Assembly (NCBI GenBank): GCA_001970855.1
Contig: LSSN01005411.1
Span: 1-16,977, forward strand
Length of the DNA stretch: 16,977 nucleotides
DNA from: Smittium culicis
Taxonomy: Eukaryota; Kickxellomycota; Harpellomycetes; Harpellales; Legeriomycetaceae
Direction: 5' to 3'
Shown: piece by piece, positions 8,685 through 16,977 of the stretch
Layout: each line of letters starts with the position of its first letter
Position numbering within the stretch: the first letter of the stretch is position 1
The notes under the pieces: generated by a model
The model's input: only the letters and a program-made list of their open reading frames with translations
What the model was told of the DNA's origin: nothing
Database searches by the model: none
Translations under genes and position numbers: made by a program

Positions 8685-9732
8685 AAGAAAATATTATATT
8701 TTTTAGTTCGTATGTAACTATAGTCAAAAAAATTTTGTTTTTTTTTTTAAATATTACTGTTTACAAAATATTAAGAAATTATTCCGCTTATCAAATTAAG
8801 TGTATTCTAGAAATAAAAGAAATTGTGTTATTTTTTCATAGCCTCGAAATGACTACTTGCTTATATATATACTCAGAGAAATAGCTTTACTCTCTAGAGC
8901 TTTATTTTCAATGCAAAAAGTATAAAAATGCTATAGTATACAATACTAAAGGCTTATCAATGTGTTTAAAAAATGTGAGTGATGTGATGTAAATTATTTA
9001 TAATTGTAGTGCATAAAATTAAGGTAATATCTAAATTATTAAAATGATAAAAATGCATTAAAGAACAGAGCTTTTTTAAACATATGCACGATGTTTGTTA
9101 TATATACTTTAATGCAAATGTCAACACATTTAATTATTTTTTTACGAGCAAGTCTTTTTGAAACTTTTTTTACTGCATAAATCCTAGCTACATATCATTA
9201 ATTAATATCCAAAAAATAAAAAAAAAAAGCTAGATATATTTTCCCCCAAATATATTTATTCCTACAATGTGTAACATGCTCAACTATAAGCAAATTTTTG
9301 GCATAAAGTTTTATTATTCCTATATTTATTACCCAAGTTATGCTATGTATTCAATATTAACACATTTGGGACTAATGAACTAAAAAAGTAAAAAGTCACA
9401 AGCTATCCACACTTTCCCTATTGCCTGGCGCTAAAAAAAACTTAATTTTGTTTTTTCTAGGGATAAATAAAATTTTTTAAAAAAATCGAGGCTATTAACT
9501 ACAACAAATTGAATAGTAATAACAAAACATTTCTCATTAATATGTTCCCGAATAATTTTTATTCCACTAGAAAATATTGCATTATTTCTACTTGCAAATA
9601 TACAAATAAGCCACACTTATAAATCTACAAAGCAACAATAATCAGTATTTAGTCTCTATGCTTATAAAAATTTCAATGAATTTAGCTTTTTTTTTTTTTA
9701 ATTTCCAACCTCTGTTGTAAAATATTTCTTAG

Positions 9733-10051
9733 TGAAAATATACGAGTGAAATGGAGATATTATAGGTTAAATTATTTTGAAATTTATTTAGTACTCTATA
9801 ACCAAGCTTTCAAGTTGGTTAGACGCGTTTTATTGTAGATTGAAATATTAAGAAACATTAGAAATTCATTTGCTTCATCGCTAGTAAATGGCATATTTGG
9901 GAGGTTCTCAAATGAAGTAATATTTTTTTTCTAAAAATAAATTCTCATGGTACTATAAAATCAATACATTGGTTAAACTTTTTAGAGTTTTGTTCTACTT
10001 AAAATATAAATCTAGCAATATAAATTATTGAATAAAAAGTTCTTGATTTAA
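9733..10051 (+). other. Possible three-segment exon chain, unidentified
   Basis: Three open segments join in phase on the plus strand. 9733-9790 follows a TTTCTTAG acceptor and includes ENIRVKWRYYRLNYFEIYL. 9839-9916 follows TTTTATTGTAG and includes NIRNSFASSLVNGIFGRFSN, ending at a GTAATA donor. 10016-10051 follows AAATCTAG and reads QYKLLNKKFLI, then stops. The implied introns are 48 and 99 nt. Without splicing, the first two segments are one frame interrupted only by TAG at 9836. No start codon was found and no family is recognised. It could be the tail of a gene with undetected upstream exons, or a relic. Confidence 0.25.
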
Positions 10052-10258
10052 TTCTGATGTTTATACCATTGTTCCACATACTACTACGATTTAAAAAAAG
10101 CATTCTTAATACATTAATTCTAATGTGAAGAGCTTTTTTCATTTCATTGGACTTGACAGAATCTCTGATTGTGAAAATTAAATAAATAAATAAAACATTG
10201 CATGAGATTTTATTTACTAAAAAACTATTATTTGATTAGTTTGAACTATTAGGACAAT

Positions 10259-10288
10259 TAAAAATAAAAATAAAAATAAAAATAAAAA
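10259..10288. repeat. (TAAAAA)5 microsatellite
   Basis: Five perfect head-to-tail copies of the six-base unit TAAAAA, in the spacer between the zinc-finger gene and CTF18. Probably replication slippage; likely polymorphic. Confidence 0.95.
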
Positions 10289-10498
10289 CCTCAGCGAATC
10301 GATTTGGATATAGTTAAATTAATCATTTTGAATTAAAATCTGAATTATTATTTAATTAATTAAATTACGTAGTGGCTAATAACAGTATTTAGCATTCAGA
10401 AAGCTAAAAATTATAAGCTTAGATATTATATCAAATAAAATAAAATCAAATAAAGAAATAGCGGGATAAGAAATAATAAAATAAGAAATTTCACATAC

Positions 10499-10565
10499 TT
10501 TCTCCACACATATATTATACCCTTGAGGAATTGTGGCTATTTTCCAGTAAGATAATCCCATAACT
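10499..10565 (-). other. Possible internal exon flanked by good splice sites
   Basis: A 67-nt stretch lies between ATATTTTAG and GTATGTGAAA, a near-ideal fungal donor. In one frame it reads MGLSYWKIATIPQGYNICVE with no low-complexity character. No partner exon was joined confidently on either side, so it may be chance. Confidence 0.2.
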
Positions 10566-10672
10566 CTAAAATATTCAAATTTATACGTTTACAATTGTTT
10601 TAATTTGGTTAAACGAAAATAATTACATTTATATATTTTTAAGTTTATAAAGTTTATTAGTTGAAATTTTAG

Positions 10673-10879
10673 TTTAAAAAATTAATAGTTGTGATTTTGC
10701 AAAATCTTTGGAGGTTCTCTAAGCAATCGTTCGCTTATAGCTAATCATATAATTCTTGTATAGTAGTAAATAAATTTCCATGTGATGTATTCTGTTTTTT
10801 TAGTGCAACATCTTTTCAAATTAAATTAAAGAGCTTGAATCAAGATAAATTAGTGCTAATTGAGTTTCAAATTCATTAA
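10673..10879 (+). other. Possible last exons of a plus-strand gene
   Basis: Two open segments. 10673-10741 follows a TTTTAG acceptor and includes VVILQNLWRFSKQSFAYS. 10804-10879 follows a pyrimidine-rich TCTGTTTTTTTAG acceptor and includes ATSFQIKLKSLNQDKLVL, then IEFQIH and TAA at 10877; AATAAA overlaps that stop. The second segment has the alternating pattern of a beta strand pair and loosely recalls a kinase-associated KA1-type tail, which is only an impression. There is no GT donor between the end of the first frame and its stop, so the two cannot be joined cleanly. The minus strand here is also partly open. Confidence 0.22.
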
Positions 10880-11041
10880 TAAATTTTCAAATGAAAAAAA
10901 AAAAAAACTTTAAATAATAGTAATGAAATGTGGGGTATAAGCTTCTATAAATTGTTAAAATCATAAAAATTAAAAGAAAAAATGAATGAATTCCATTAAG
11001 AATGTTTAAGCTGGATGGTCCCGGTTTTTTTCATGTTCGCA

Positions 11042-14000
11042 TTAAAAAAGTTCCTTAATCTGTATTGTTCTTTTGACTGCGTTTGAATATCCTTCATTGT
11101 ACTGATACCACACCTTTGACGCTTCAATGGTAATACTTTCACTGTTGTCTATTTCAATTTCCGCTTCAAAAGAATTTGCTAAAAATCGTTTTAAAAAAAA
11201 GGAAATATTAGTAAGATTATCTCTAATAAGTGAAATAAAAAAAAAGAAGGAGAAGGTTTTTTAGTCGTTGCGAATAATTTACCAGTATCATTAGATACAG
11301 AAGTTGTATCTTTTTTTGCTCCAACAGAAAAAAATTTTTTAACGCTTATTGGCTGTCTGGCAGATTTTGGTTTAGCGATGTTATCTTTATTTAATTTATT
11401 AAGCTCATTTCTACTATTTGGCTGAGCTTTAGTTCCCGCTATTGTTATTTCTTTTTCTATCTCAGAAGCACCCATCATTCCAGAATTTAACTCGCTGCCA
11501 ACATTTTTACGACTGTTTTCTCCAAAATTATTGCTTTTTTGCTGGTGGTTTGTTTTAGCTTTATAATATTCAATCTGCATGGTAAAAATGACAGTAATTC
11601 AAAAATTTAAAAAAGTATAAAGAATTTACTAAGGTAAAAGAATAAGCAATTGTTAGGAAATGTGTATTACCTGCCGGGATACAAGCATTCTGACTTGATA
11701 TTTAAGTGGAGTAATCTCCTCTTTACCGGTTTTGATTTTTATCAAGTTATCCAAAGGCCTATAAATTTCGATATTTATAAGTACCATTTTAATATAATTA
11801 AAATATAAAGTAAAACAAATAGTGATCGTTAGTTGAAATATAAAAAAAACCATTACGGAGTGAGATCAAATGAGTATCTTCCATCTGAAGATTGATTCTG
11901 AACGAACTTTAAGCTATAGCTACTCATCACTTCAACCAATCTATTCAAGCTTTTTTTCATTTCGTCTGTAAATAACGCAACGTTTCCAATAGAAATTTTT
12001 GGAGAAAGAATTTGTAAAATATAGTAAATAAAATATGAAGAAAACGATTTCATATCCCACAAACATCTGGATCCAGAGTTTGAAATGCCACTCAGAAATG
12101 CCTCTGAAGTTTGGATGAATTTTTTTTTATTTACTTTTTCCTATGTAAATTAGTTATGAGTTTAAAGCGATTGTATAATTTAAAATATATTAATTTAGAA
12201 GAAAATCCAAGATAAAAAGTTACTTGTGCGTCTACTTTTGGGTAGCAGAATTCTATCCCAGATAACCCCAACGGCCTACCACATGCTAAATTTACAGCAA
12301 CGAAAGTGTGTGGTAAATAGCTTAAAAGTGAATAACCACCAGAAGGATTTGATTTAATGAAAGCATCTATAGTATCATAAAAATAAAGCCACTCTGAAGA
12401 AATGCTGGATATTACAGTATACGTTAGATCCCTAGTTTCCATTTTTAAGTAGTTTTCAAATACGCCTATACAATAATTTAATTATTATTAGTACATTAAT
12501 AAATCAAAATAATGAAATTATTGAAATAATTCGAGATATTTTTAATTATACCTTGCATCAATTTTTCATAATCATCAACGTTTCTTAGCAAATTTACAAG
12601 ATAGCTGGTAAACTGTTTCCCTATAAAAATTTTGATTAAATGAAATCAAATTATTTTGAAATAATTTGCAAAATATTTAAATAATATTTACTGTAGGTTA
12701 TGCGATCGAATTTCTGCATGAATTTTTTGTAGTTTTTTGAGTTAGGCTCAGTGAATATTGACTCCCATGCAGTATATAAGGGCGTCTGAGTATCTTTATA
12801 GCAGGTAATAATGTTATCGGCCTTTCCATCACTTGAATGATCCGAATCAAAACTAGAATACTTTATAAAAGGTACAAGCCATAAAAGAGTAAGACTTTAA
12901 CTTTTGTATAAAAACCTAAAAAAATAATAAATTAATACCTGCAAAATATTTATGCATGATCTTATATCACAGTTTGAACTATTTGCAATGGAATTTAAAC
13001 TCCAACTATCCATCGAAACGCCTTCCCTTTCACATATTAAAGATAAATACTTTGTCACTTGATTAGAGTTTGGTGGATTAACTTGTACTACCATTGCTAC
13101 ATCCCTTAGGTCATAAAGCAAAGGTGTGTATAAATCGTTACAGATACAAATGATTGGTCTTCTTAGGATGAATTCATTTTTTTTAATTTTCTTTTTGGCT
13201 TGGGAGTTTGATTCCTCTAGACTATTCATGCCTTTTGATTTTTCATTGGAATTTGATGAGCTATTTGCAAGCTTTACAAGTATGGAAATAAAGCTCTAAG
13301 TGCAATTATTAAAATTTTAGCATTAGTAGAAGGAAAAATCATAAAATAATATATAAATAAAGGTAATTATTAAACCATTTAACTAATTATTTACCTCGTC
13401 ACCAGATTTGCTTGACGATACACCATCGATTTCGTCAATAATAAGCAATTTTGGAGCTTCTTTCTCTGTAATACTTTGGGCACTTGCAATTGACATAATT
13501 TGGCTTTTAATTTTGGAGGCTGTACGATCGTCACTGAAAAATAGTATTCAATAATTAGACCTTAATAATTAGCTTAAGGAAAAAATATTTATAATAACTA
13601 ACAAATATTGTACCTTGCATTTATTTCAATGGTTTTATAACGAGCATGCAGTGCTGCTATGTTAGCTATAGTTGTTTTACCAACACCAGGAGGTCCACTT
13701 ATAAGTAATATCTAGATCCAGTATCAATAAAGGAATAGGTAAATATGTTTCTTTATAATTTAAAAAAACATTATAATTTCTTTGTACCTTTTTAATTGGG
13801 CGGCCCCATTTATCATTCTGGTCTGGTAGACTTCCATCGATTATTTTTCTTGTTTGGAAGGTATTTTTAGATTTTGTTTCGTTTGAAGAGCTGATCGCCG
13901 ATTTAAATGCATTTCTACCGGTACCAAATACACATTTGTCCCAATTCTTGACCCATTGATATACTGTACGGTTAACGTTATCATTTCCTACAAGGTCTAT

Positions 14001-16009
14001 AAATGATTTTGGTTTATATTTATCTACCCATAACATATCTGACTTTTTATCTTTTAGCTTGTGGATGACTTGGCTAGGAGTATGGTTATTTTTTTTGCTA
14101 ATATTAAGATAAAATGAATTTAATTTCAACAATTTTAGTAGTGGTCTGACTGTTTGTATATCAAGCTAATATAGTATGTTTAAAAATAATTAGGAAATTA
14201 CCTTATTAGTTTATTTTTAAGGTCGCTTTCAATTTTAGCAATCATTTGATTTATACGAGGGTTTCTAATTTCGCCGCTAAAAGTTTTAGTAAAGCTCTAT
14301 AAACGTATAGTTCAAATTTTTAAAACTTAATAAAATTTTGTTTACAATATATAATTATTAGTTGAACGCTAAATAGTGTAATACAAGCAAAAACCAACCT
14401 TAATCTCGTCATTTAGTTCAGTTAACGATTTTTTTTTGAAGTATAAAGGAGTTCCGTCGAACGACATAGATGTGATATATTTACAGCCATTGGGCGGTTT
14501 AGTAAACTTTGCATAATCGATGTTTGAGATTGAAATTAAGCTTTCTAAGTTGGTACTAGGGTTTGTGATTATTTTTTTGCCTTCTGACCCTATTATTTTG
14601 ATTCTAGCTTTTTCCAAGTGCTTTCGAATTTCGTTATCGACACCATTTGGGTTATTTTTGTTGATTAATGACGCTTGCTTTCTTGCCTCCATTAAAGCTA
14701 GATATGAATCTGTTGAATTAAGAAAGCCAAGGTTTTGCTTTTCTTCTTCAGGGATAAACCTGTTGTATGATTGCTTTTGGTTATTTTGGGCTGCTGATCC
14801 AAACTTACCATAGCCTTTTGTACTTTTTCCGAATGGAACAGCGTTAGGATCAGCATCTTCATAAGCCCATTGTTGACCTGCGTACAGCCTACCATCTGTA
14901 GGGCCGCTCTTACTCATAAAATCTTCAACTGCACTTTTTTTTTGTGACTTATCAATTTTTTTCAAGATAATGTTTGTGTCTATATCATCTTCAGTTAGAT
15001 CAAAACGAGCAGATTTACTAATGTTGACGAATTGATTGCTCGTGGAGACTTCTCTTATATTATTTGATGTTTGTGTAAAGCTTGTACTTTGATTATTTCT
15101 AACATCATACATAATATCATCAGGGATGTAGTCATATTCGCTATTTGGTATCTTGGAATTAATGTCGTCTTCAATTAAATTGTCTAAACTTGGGAAATCT
15201 ACAAAATCATCATAAAATGGTTTGTGGGTAGGGCGCTCATTATACTCGATTTCGTTACTTGTAATTTTAGAGTAATTTGCAGATATTGCTTGTGAATCTT
15301 CTATTTTACGCTTTTTACTTGTTATATCGCTTTCTATTCCATATTTATTTTGAGAAATTTCGTATTCTTCAACTACATCAGTTTTAGATATTTCATTAAT
15401 AGTATTTTCGTAATTAGAGCTAATGCTATCTGTAATATTTGATTCTTTCAAATAATTCGATTCTGGAAGAGAATTATACTCAAGAGATGGTAAAATACTA
15501 TTCTTTACTATATTTTCATTCATTTTTCCATATGTTTTTGAATTTTTCAAAGTACTGATTAAATTTTGCTTGCCTTCTTCTAATGATGAAGTAGTTACGT
15601 TTGTAGCCTCTGGAGTTCCTGTGAATAAGCTTTTGCTCATTCCAGAGAATCTAGAGGTTTTCATGGCTTTATTAGATTGAAATATTTCTTCATCACTGTC
15701 AGAATCGCTTGAAGTACAGTTTTGTTCGAAGCCCAGAAAAACATCTTGTTTTGAGGCTTTTTTTTTAAAGATACTTTGATTTTCTTTGTTATTTTTTAAA
15801 GGATCCTCTAATCCTTTCAAAAACACCAACTGTGCCGGATTTTTGCTATACTCTGGTATATTATTTTGAGAGTCTGTAGCAATATCGGTAGTTAGATTAG
15901 TAGATTCAATACTTAATTCTGGATCTTTATCATTTACAGAAATGGATATATTGACTGCTCTAGGTTTCAGGGAACTTCTAGTTACTTCATTTATTTCGGG
16001 CATGTTCAA
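11042..16009 (-). CDS. CTF18: CTF18, large subunit of the alternative replication clamp loader
   Basis: Ctf18 with Rfc2-5, Ctf8 and Dcc1 loads PCNA at forks and supports sister-chromatid cohesion. About 13 exons, high to low coordinate: ~14385-16009, 14202-~14296, 13788-14145, 13614-13711, 13395-13533, 12939-13295, 12692-~12852, 12552-12620, 12224-12465, 11857-12140, 11671-11758, 11283-11574, 11042-11178. The product is about 1,300 residues, longer than usual because of an acidic, Ser/Asn-rich N-terminal extension. Landmarks in order: the [16 protein letters not shown] entry motif, Walker [21 protein letters not shown], Walker [17 protein letters not shown] (sensor 1 region) and [11 protein letters not shown]. 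Then come the helical domain ([16 protein letters not shown]) and the conserved C-terminus [19 protein letters not shown], which in studied orthologues holds Ctf8-Dcc1. Junctions 1/2 and 6/7 are unresolved; the other joins keep phase. Confidence 0.93.
12692..12938 (-). other. Unresolved splice junction inside CTF18
   Basis: Exon 6 ends [11 protein letters not shown] at a GTATTA donor (12938), in phase 0. The next certain coding is [13 protein letters not shown] running on to [16 protein letters not shown], which ends at 12692. The nearest acceptors (TTTTTTTAG about 12916, TTAAAG about 12895, TCTAG 12853) all put that exon in the wrong phase, and the unspliced frame meets one TAA near 12898. 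GGAAAG near 12822 would restore phase but would remove a dozen plausible codons. A tiny extra exon with two introns (including one of 43 nt, 12895-12853), or a sequence error, would also fit. Confidence 0.5.
14202..14398 (-). other. CTF18 exon 1/2 junction, alternative donors
   Basis: The obvious donor (AAG, then GTTGGT at 14398) leaves phase 0, but the next exon ([19 protein letters not shown]) needs two carried bases. A GTATTA donor at 14384 after DEIKVGFC gives the right phase with the TTTATAG acceptor just before 14297 or with the CTTTTTAG acceptor about 20 nt further on. Exon 2 to exon 3 is then clean (donor GTAATT at 14201, acceptor GTCAG before 14145). Confidence 0.45.
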
Positions 16010-16780
16010 AGCTATAGATTATTTATAGAACTTAGAGATAGAACAATAAAGATTGTAGGCAAACTATTTTTTGAGTTTTTCCAGCTACTATATTTGGTCT
16101 ACTATTATAAAATATTAATTTTATAAGCTAGCTTTATACATATAAAACATGATCTACTTTAAGTTTAAACGTCGACTTTTAAATGCTTTTTTTTCTTAGT
16201 TGTAAACAATGTTTACAAATCATAATTATCTCATTAAGACTTTTCGATACTATCGTTTGTTTATCATTTCCCTTCTCGCTCAATAGATTTACTTTGATTT
16301 TATCAAGTACATTAAAGGAGTGTGTTTTTTCTTACGCTTTTATAGCCAATTACTCTAGCTTCCGAAATGTAGGCTGATAAGTACCACCTTTTTCGACAGT
16401 TTTCATTCAGTACCCATCGGATACATAAAGAAATATGGACTTTTTTCTTTTTTACGAGAAAGGTTCAGGCGCAGAGTTTTTTTTAGGTATTAGAGAGTAT
16501 ACTTATTTCAGGAACAATAATTGAATTCCTAGCAACGTCAAAAAATAGTTGCAGAAAATTAGCACGCTAATGCTTGATTCTGACTGGCTCGCTAATTCAT
16601 GCGTTCCGAATATTCTCGTACATCCTTATTTGCTGATTTAATCAGTTTAGTTAGCAAACTAAAAAAAATATGATGTAATTATATAATTATTAGATCACTT
16701 TTTTAAAACTTAACTGACTTTGCTTTTCAGTTTTGCATAACTTTATAGCCAAAAAAACTGAGATTAATCGATTCCTTTAA
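16010..16780. promoter_or_regulatory. Divergent promoter region of CTF18 and the zinc-knuckle gene
   Basis: 771 bp between head-to-head starts. It holds the palindrome at 16200-16218, several TTAGC/GCTAA elements at 16558-16660 and pyrimidine runs near 16440 and 16480. A 64-codon ORF at 16183-16377 overlaps the palindrome, is hydrophobic and low in complexity, and is not taken as a gene. Which gene each element serves is not shown by the sequence. Confidence 0.5.
16200..16218. promoter_or_regulatory. Palindromic double forkhead-type site
   Basis: TTGTAAACAATGTTTACAA is a perfect inverted repeat of 9-bp arms around one central base. Each arm contains GTAAACA, the core recognised by forkhead (Fkh/FOX) proteins. 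It lies about 190 bp upstream of the CTF18 start, a fitting promoter position. Forkhead factors drive cell-cycle genes in yeasts, so a cell-cycle link for CTF18 is a reasonable inference but unproven. Confidence 0.5.
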
Positions 16781-16977
16781 ATGAATTCCAAAGAAAGAGG
16801 CATCGAAGCTTACGAAAAGCTAGTACAAGGCAGAGATGAAATCATAAAACGAGGAGCCTGTAAAAAATGCGGAGGAAGTAAGTAGATTTTATTATTTTTA
16901 CTTATAAATTATACTTTAAAAATTTCAGAAACGAATTTTCTTACAAATAGTTAAATCATAATAGTCGTTTATACTAT
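16781..16977 (+). CDS. Small zinc-knuckle protein, SREK1IP1-like, partial
   Basis: The first exon is 16781-16877 and encodes MNSKERGIEAYEKLVQGRDE followed by IIKRGACKKCGG, ending at a consensus GTAAGT donor. RxxCKKCG is the first half of a CCHC zinc knuckle. The wording resembles the N-terminus of the SREK1-interacting protein 1 (P18SRP) family, whose CKKCG-x2-GHLTFxC knuckle is near-universal in eukaryotes and linked to splicing factors; this is recalled, not searched. The helical lead-in before the knuckle is longer than in the animal protein. The only acceptor inside the window (TTTCAG, 16928) leads to a short frame that stops without the expected His and Cys. The true second exon is therefore probably beyond the window end. 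Confidence 0.55.

Larger units (their letters stand above)
8685..11041. other. 2.4-kb gap with scattered exon-like stretches
   Basis: Upstream of the zinc-finger gene and downstream of CTF18. It is very AT-rich and has no ORF above 61 codons. The 61-codon minus-strand ORF at 9431-9616 is within chance expectation. GC-richer islands lie at about 9730-9920 and 10680-10880 and are entered separately. The rest (8700-9400, 9950-10490) holds A/T tracts, a microsatellite at 10259 and AAAT repeats near 10180, and I see no gene there. Confidence 0.5.

Noticed and set aside
9431..9616. 61-codon minus-strand ORF with a mixed residue content
   Set aside because: Starts within an open frame without a convincing context, has no recognisable domain, and about two ORFs of this size are expected by chance in the gap.
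9823..9828. ACGCGT, the MCB box bound by MBF at replication genes
   Set aside because: It lies inside an exon-like island over 6 kb from the CTF18 start and not in its promoter; a single hexamer is weak evidence.
11191..11853. Apparent separate small gene(s) downstream of the CTF18 domain
   Set aside because: The pieces [32 protein letters not shown] and the final [10 protein letters not shown] exon join in phase to CTF18 and match the order of its C-terminal region, so they are its last exons.
14520..14895. ORFs on both strands overlapping CTF18 exon 1
   Set aside because: Shadows of the long CTF18 frame, which carries the conserved coding.
16183..16377. 64-codon plus-strand ORF upstream of CTF18
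   Set aside because: Cys/Phe/Leu/Ser-rich, without motif, overlapping the palindrome and promoter region; no splice or homology support.

Overview
The window looks like nuclear chromosome from a very AT-rich fungus. Intergenic DNA is dominated by A/T runs, while coding regions are clearly less AT-rich. Genes are split by spliceosomal introns of roughly 50-110 nt with GTAnnn donors and TAG/CAG acceptors. The proteins are eukaryotic, and one carries a pair of C2H2 fingers of a form common in fungi (SFSRNHDLKRH followed by a C2HC finger). The standard genetic code fits throughout. The lineage cannot be fixed; an early-diverging, zygomycete-grade fungus is a guess. No CRISPR array, prophage, recognisable transposon, rRNA or tRNA was found by reading.

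Layout. 1-689: no firm gene, one exon-like patch near 200-263. 690-2331 (-): two-exon mitochondrial Obg-family GTPase (MTG2 type). 2332-5164: 2.8 kb with no long ORF. It holds a frame-consistent three-exon small-gene candidate (2371-2757, +) and several weaker exon-like islands on both strands. 5165-5950 (+): short, probably secreted protein ending in Gln-Ala-Pro-Val repeats. 6291-8684 (-): intronless Asn/Ser-rich zinc-finger transcription factor, convergent with the secreted-protein gene. 8685-11041: 2.4 kb of AT-rich DNA with scattered exon-like stretches and a (TAAAAA)5 microsatellite. 11042-16009 (-): CTF18, the large subunit of the alternative clamp loader, pieced together here from about 13 exons. 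16010-16780: the intergenic region it shares with the next gene, containing a perfect palindrome made of two forkhead-type sites. 16781-end (+): first exon of a small zinc-knuckle protein cut off by the window.

These are unrelated housekeeping and regulatory genes, not an operon or a defence cluster. Two head-to-head pairs (MTG2 with the small candidate; CTF18 with the zinc-knuckle gene) may share promoters. I found no convincing new multi-gene system. The most useful results are the CTF18 exon model, the uncatalogued spliced candidate at 2371-2757, and the palindrome upstream of CTF18. Most islands in the two large gaps read plausibly on more than one strand or frame, so they are given low confidence.
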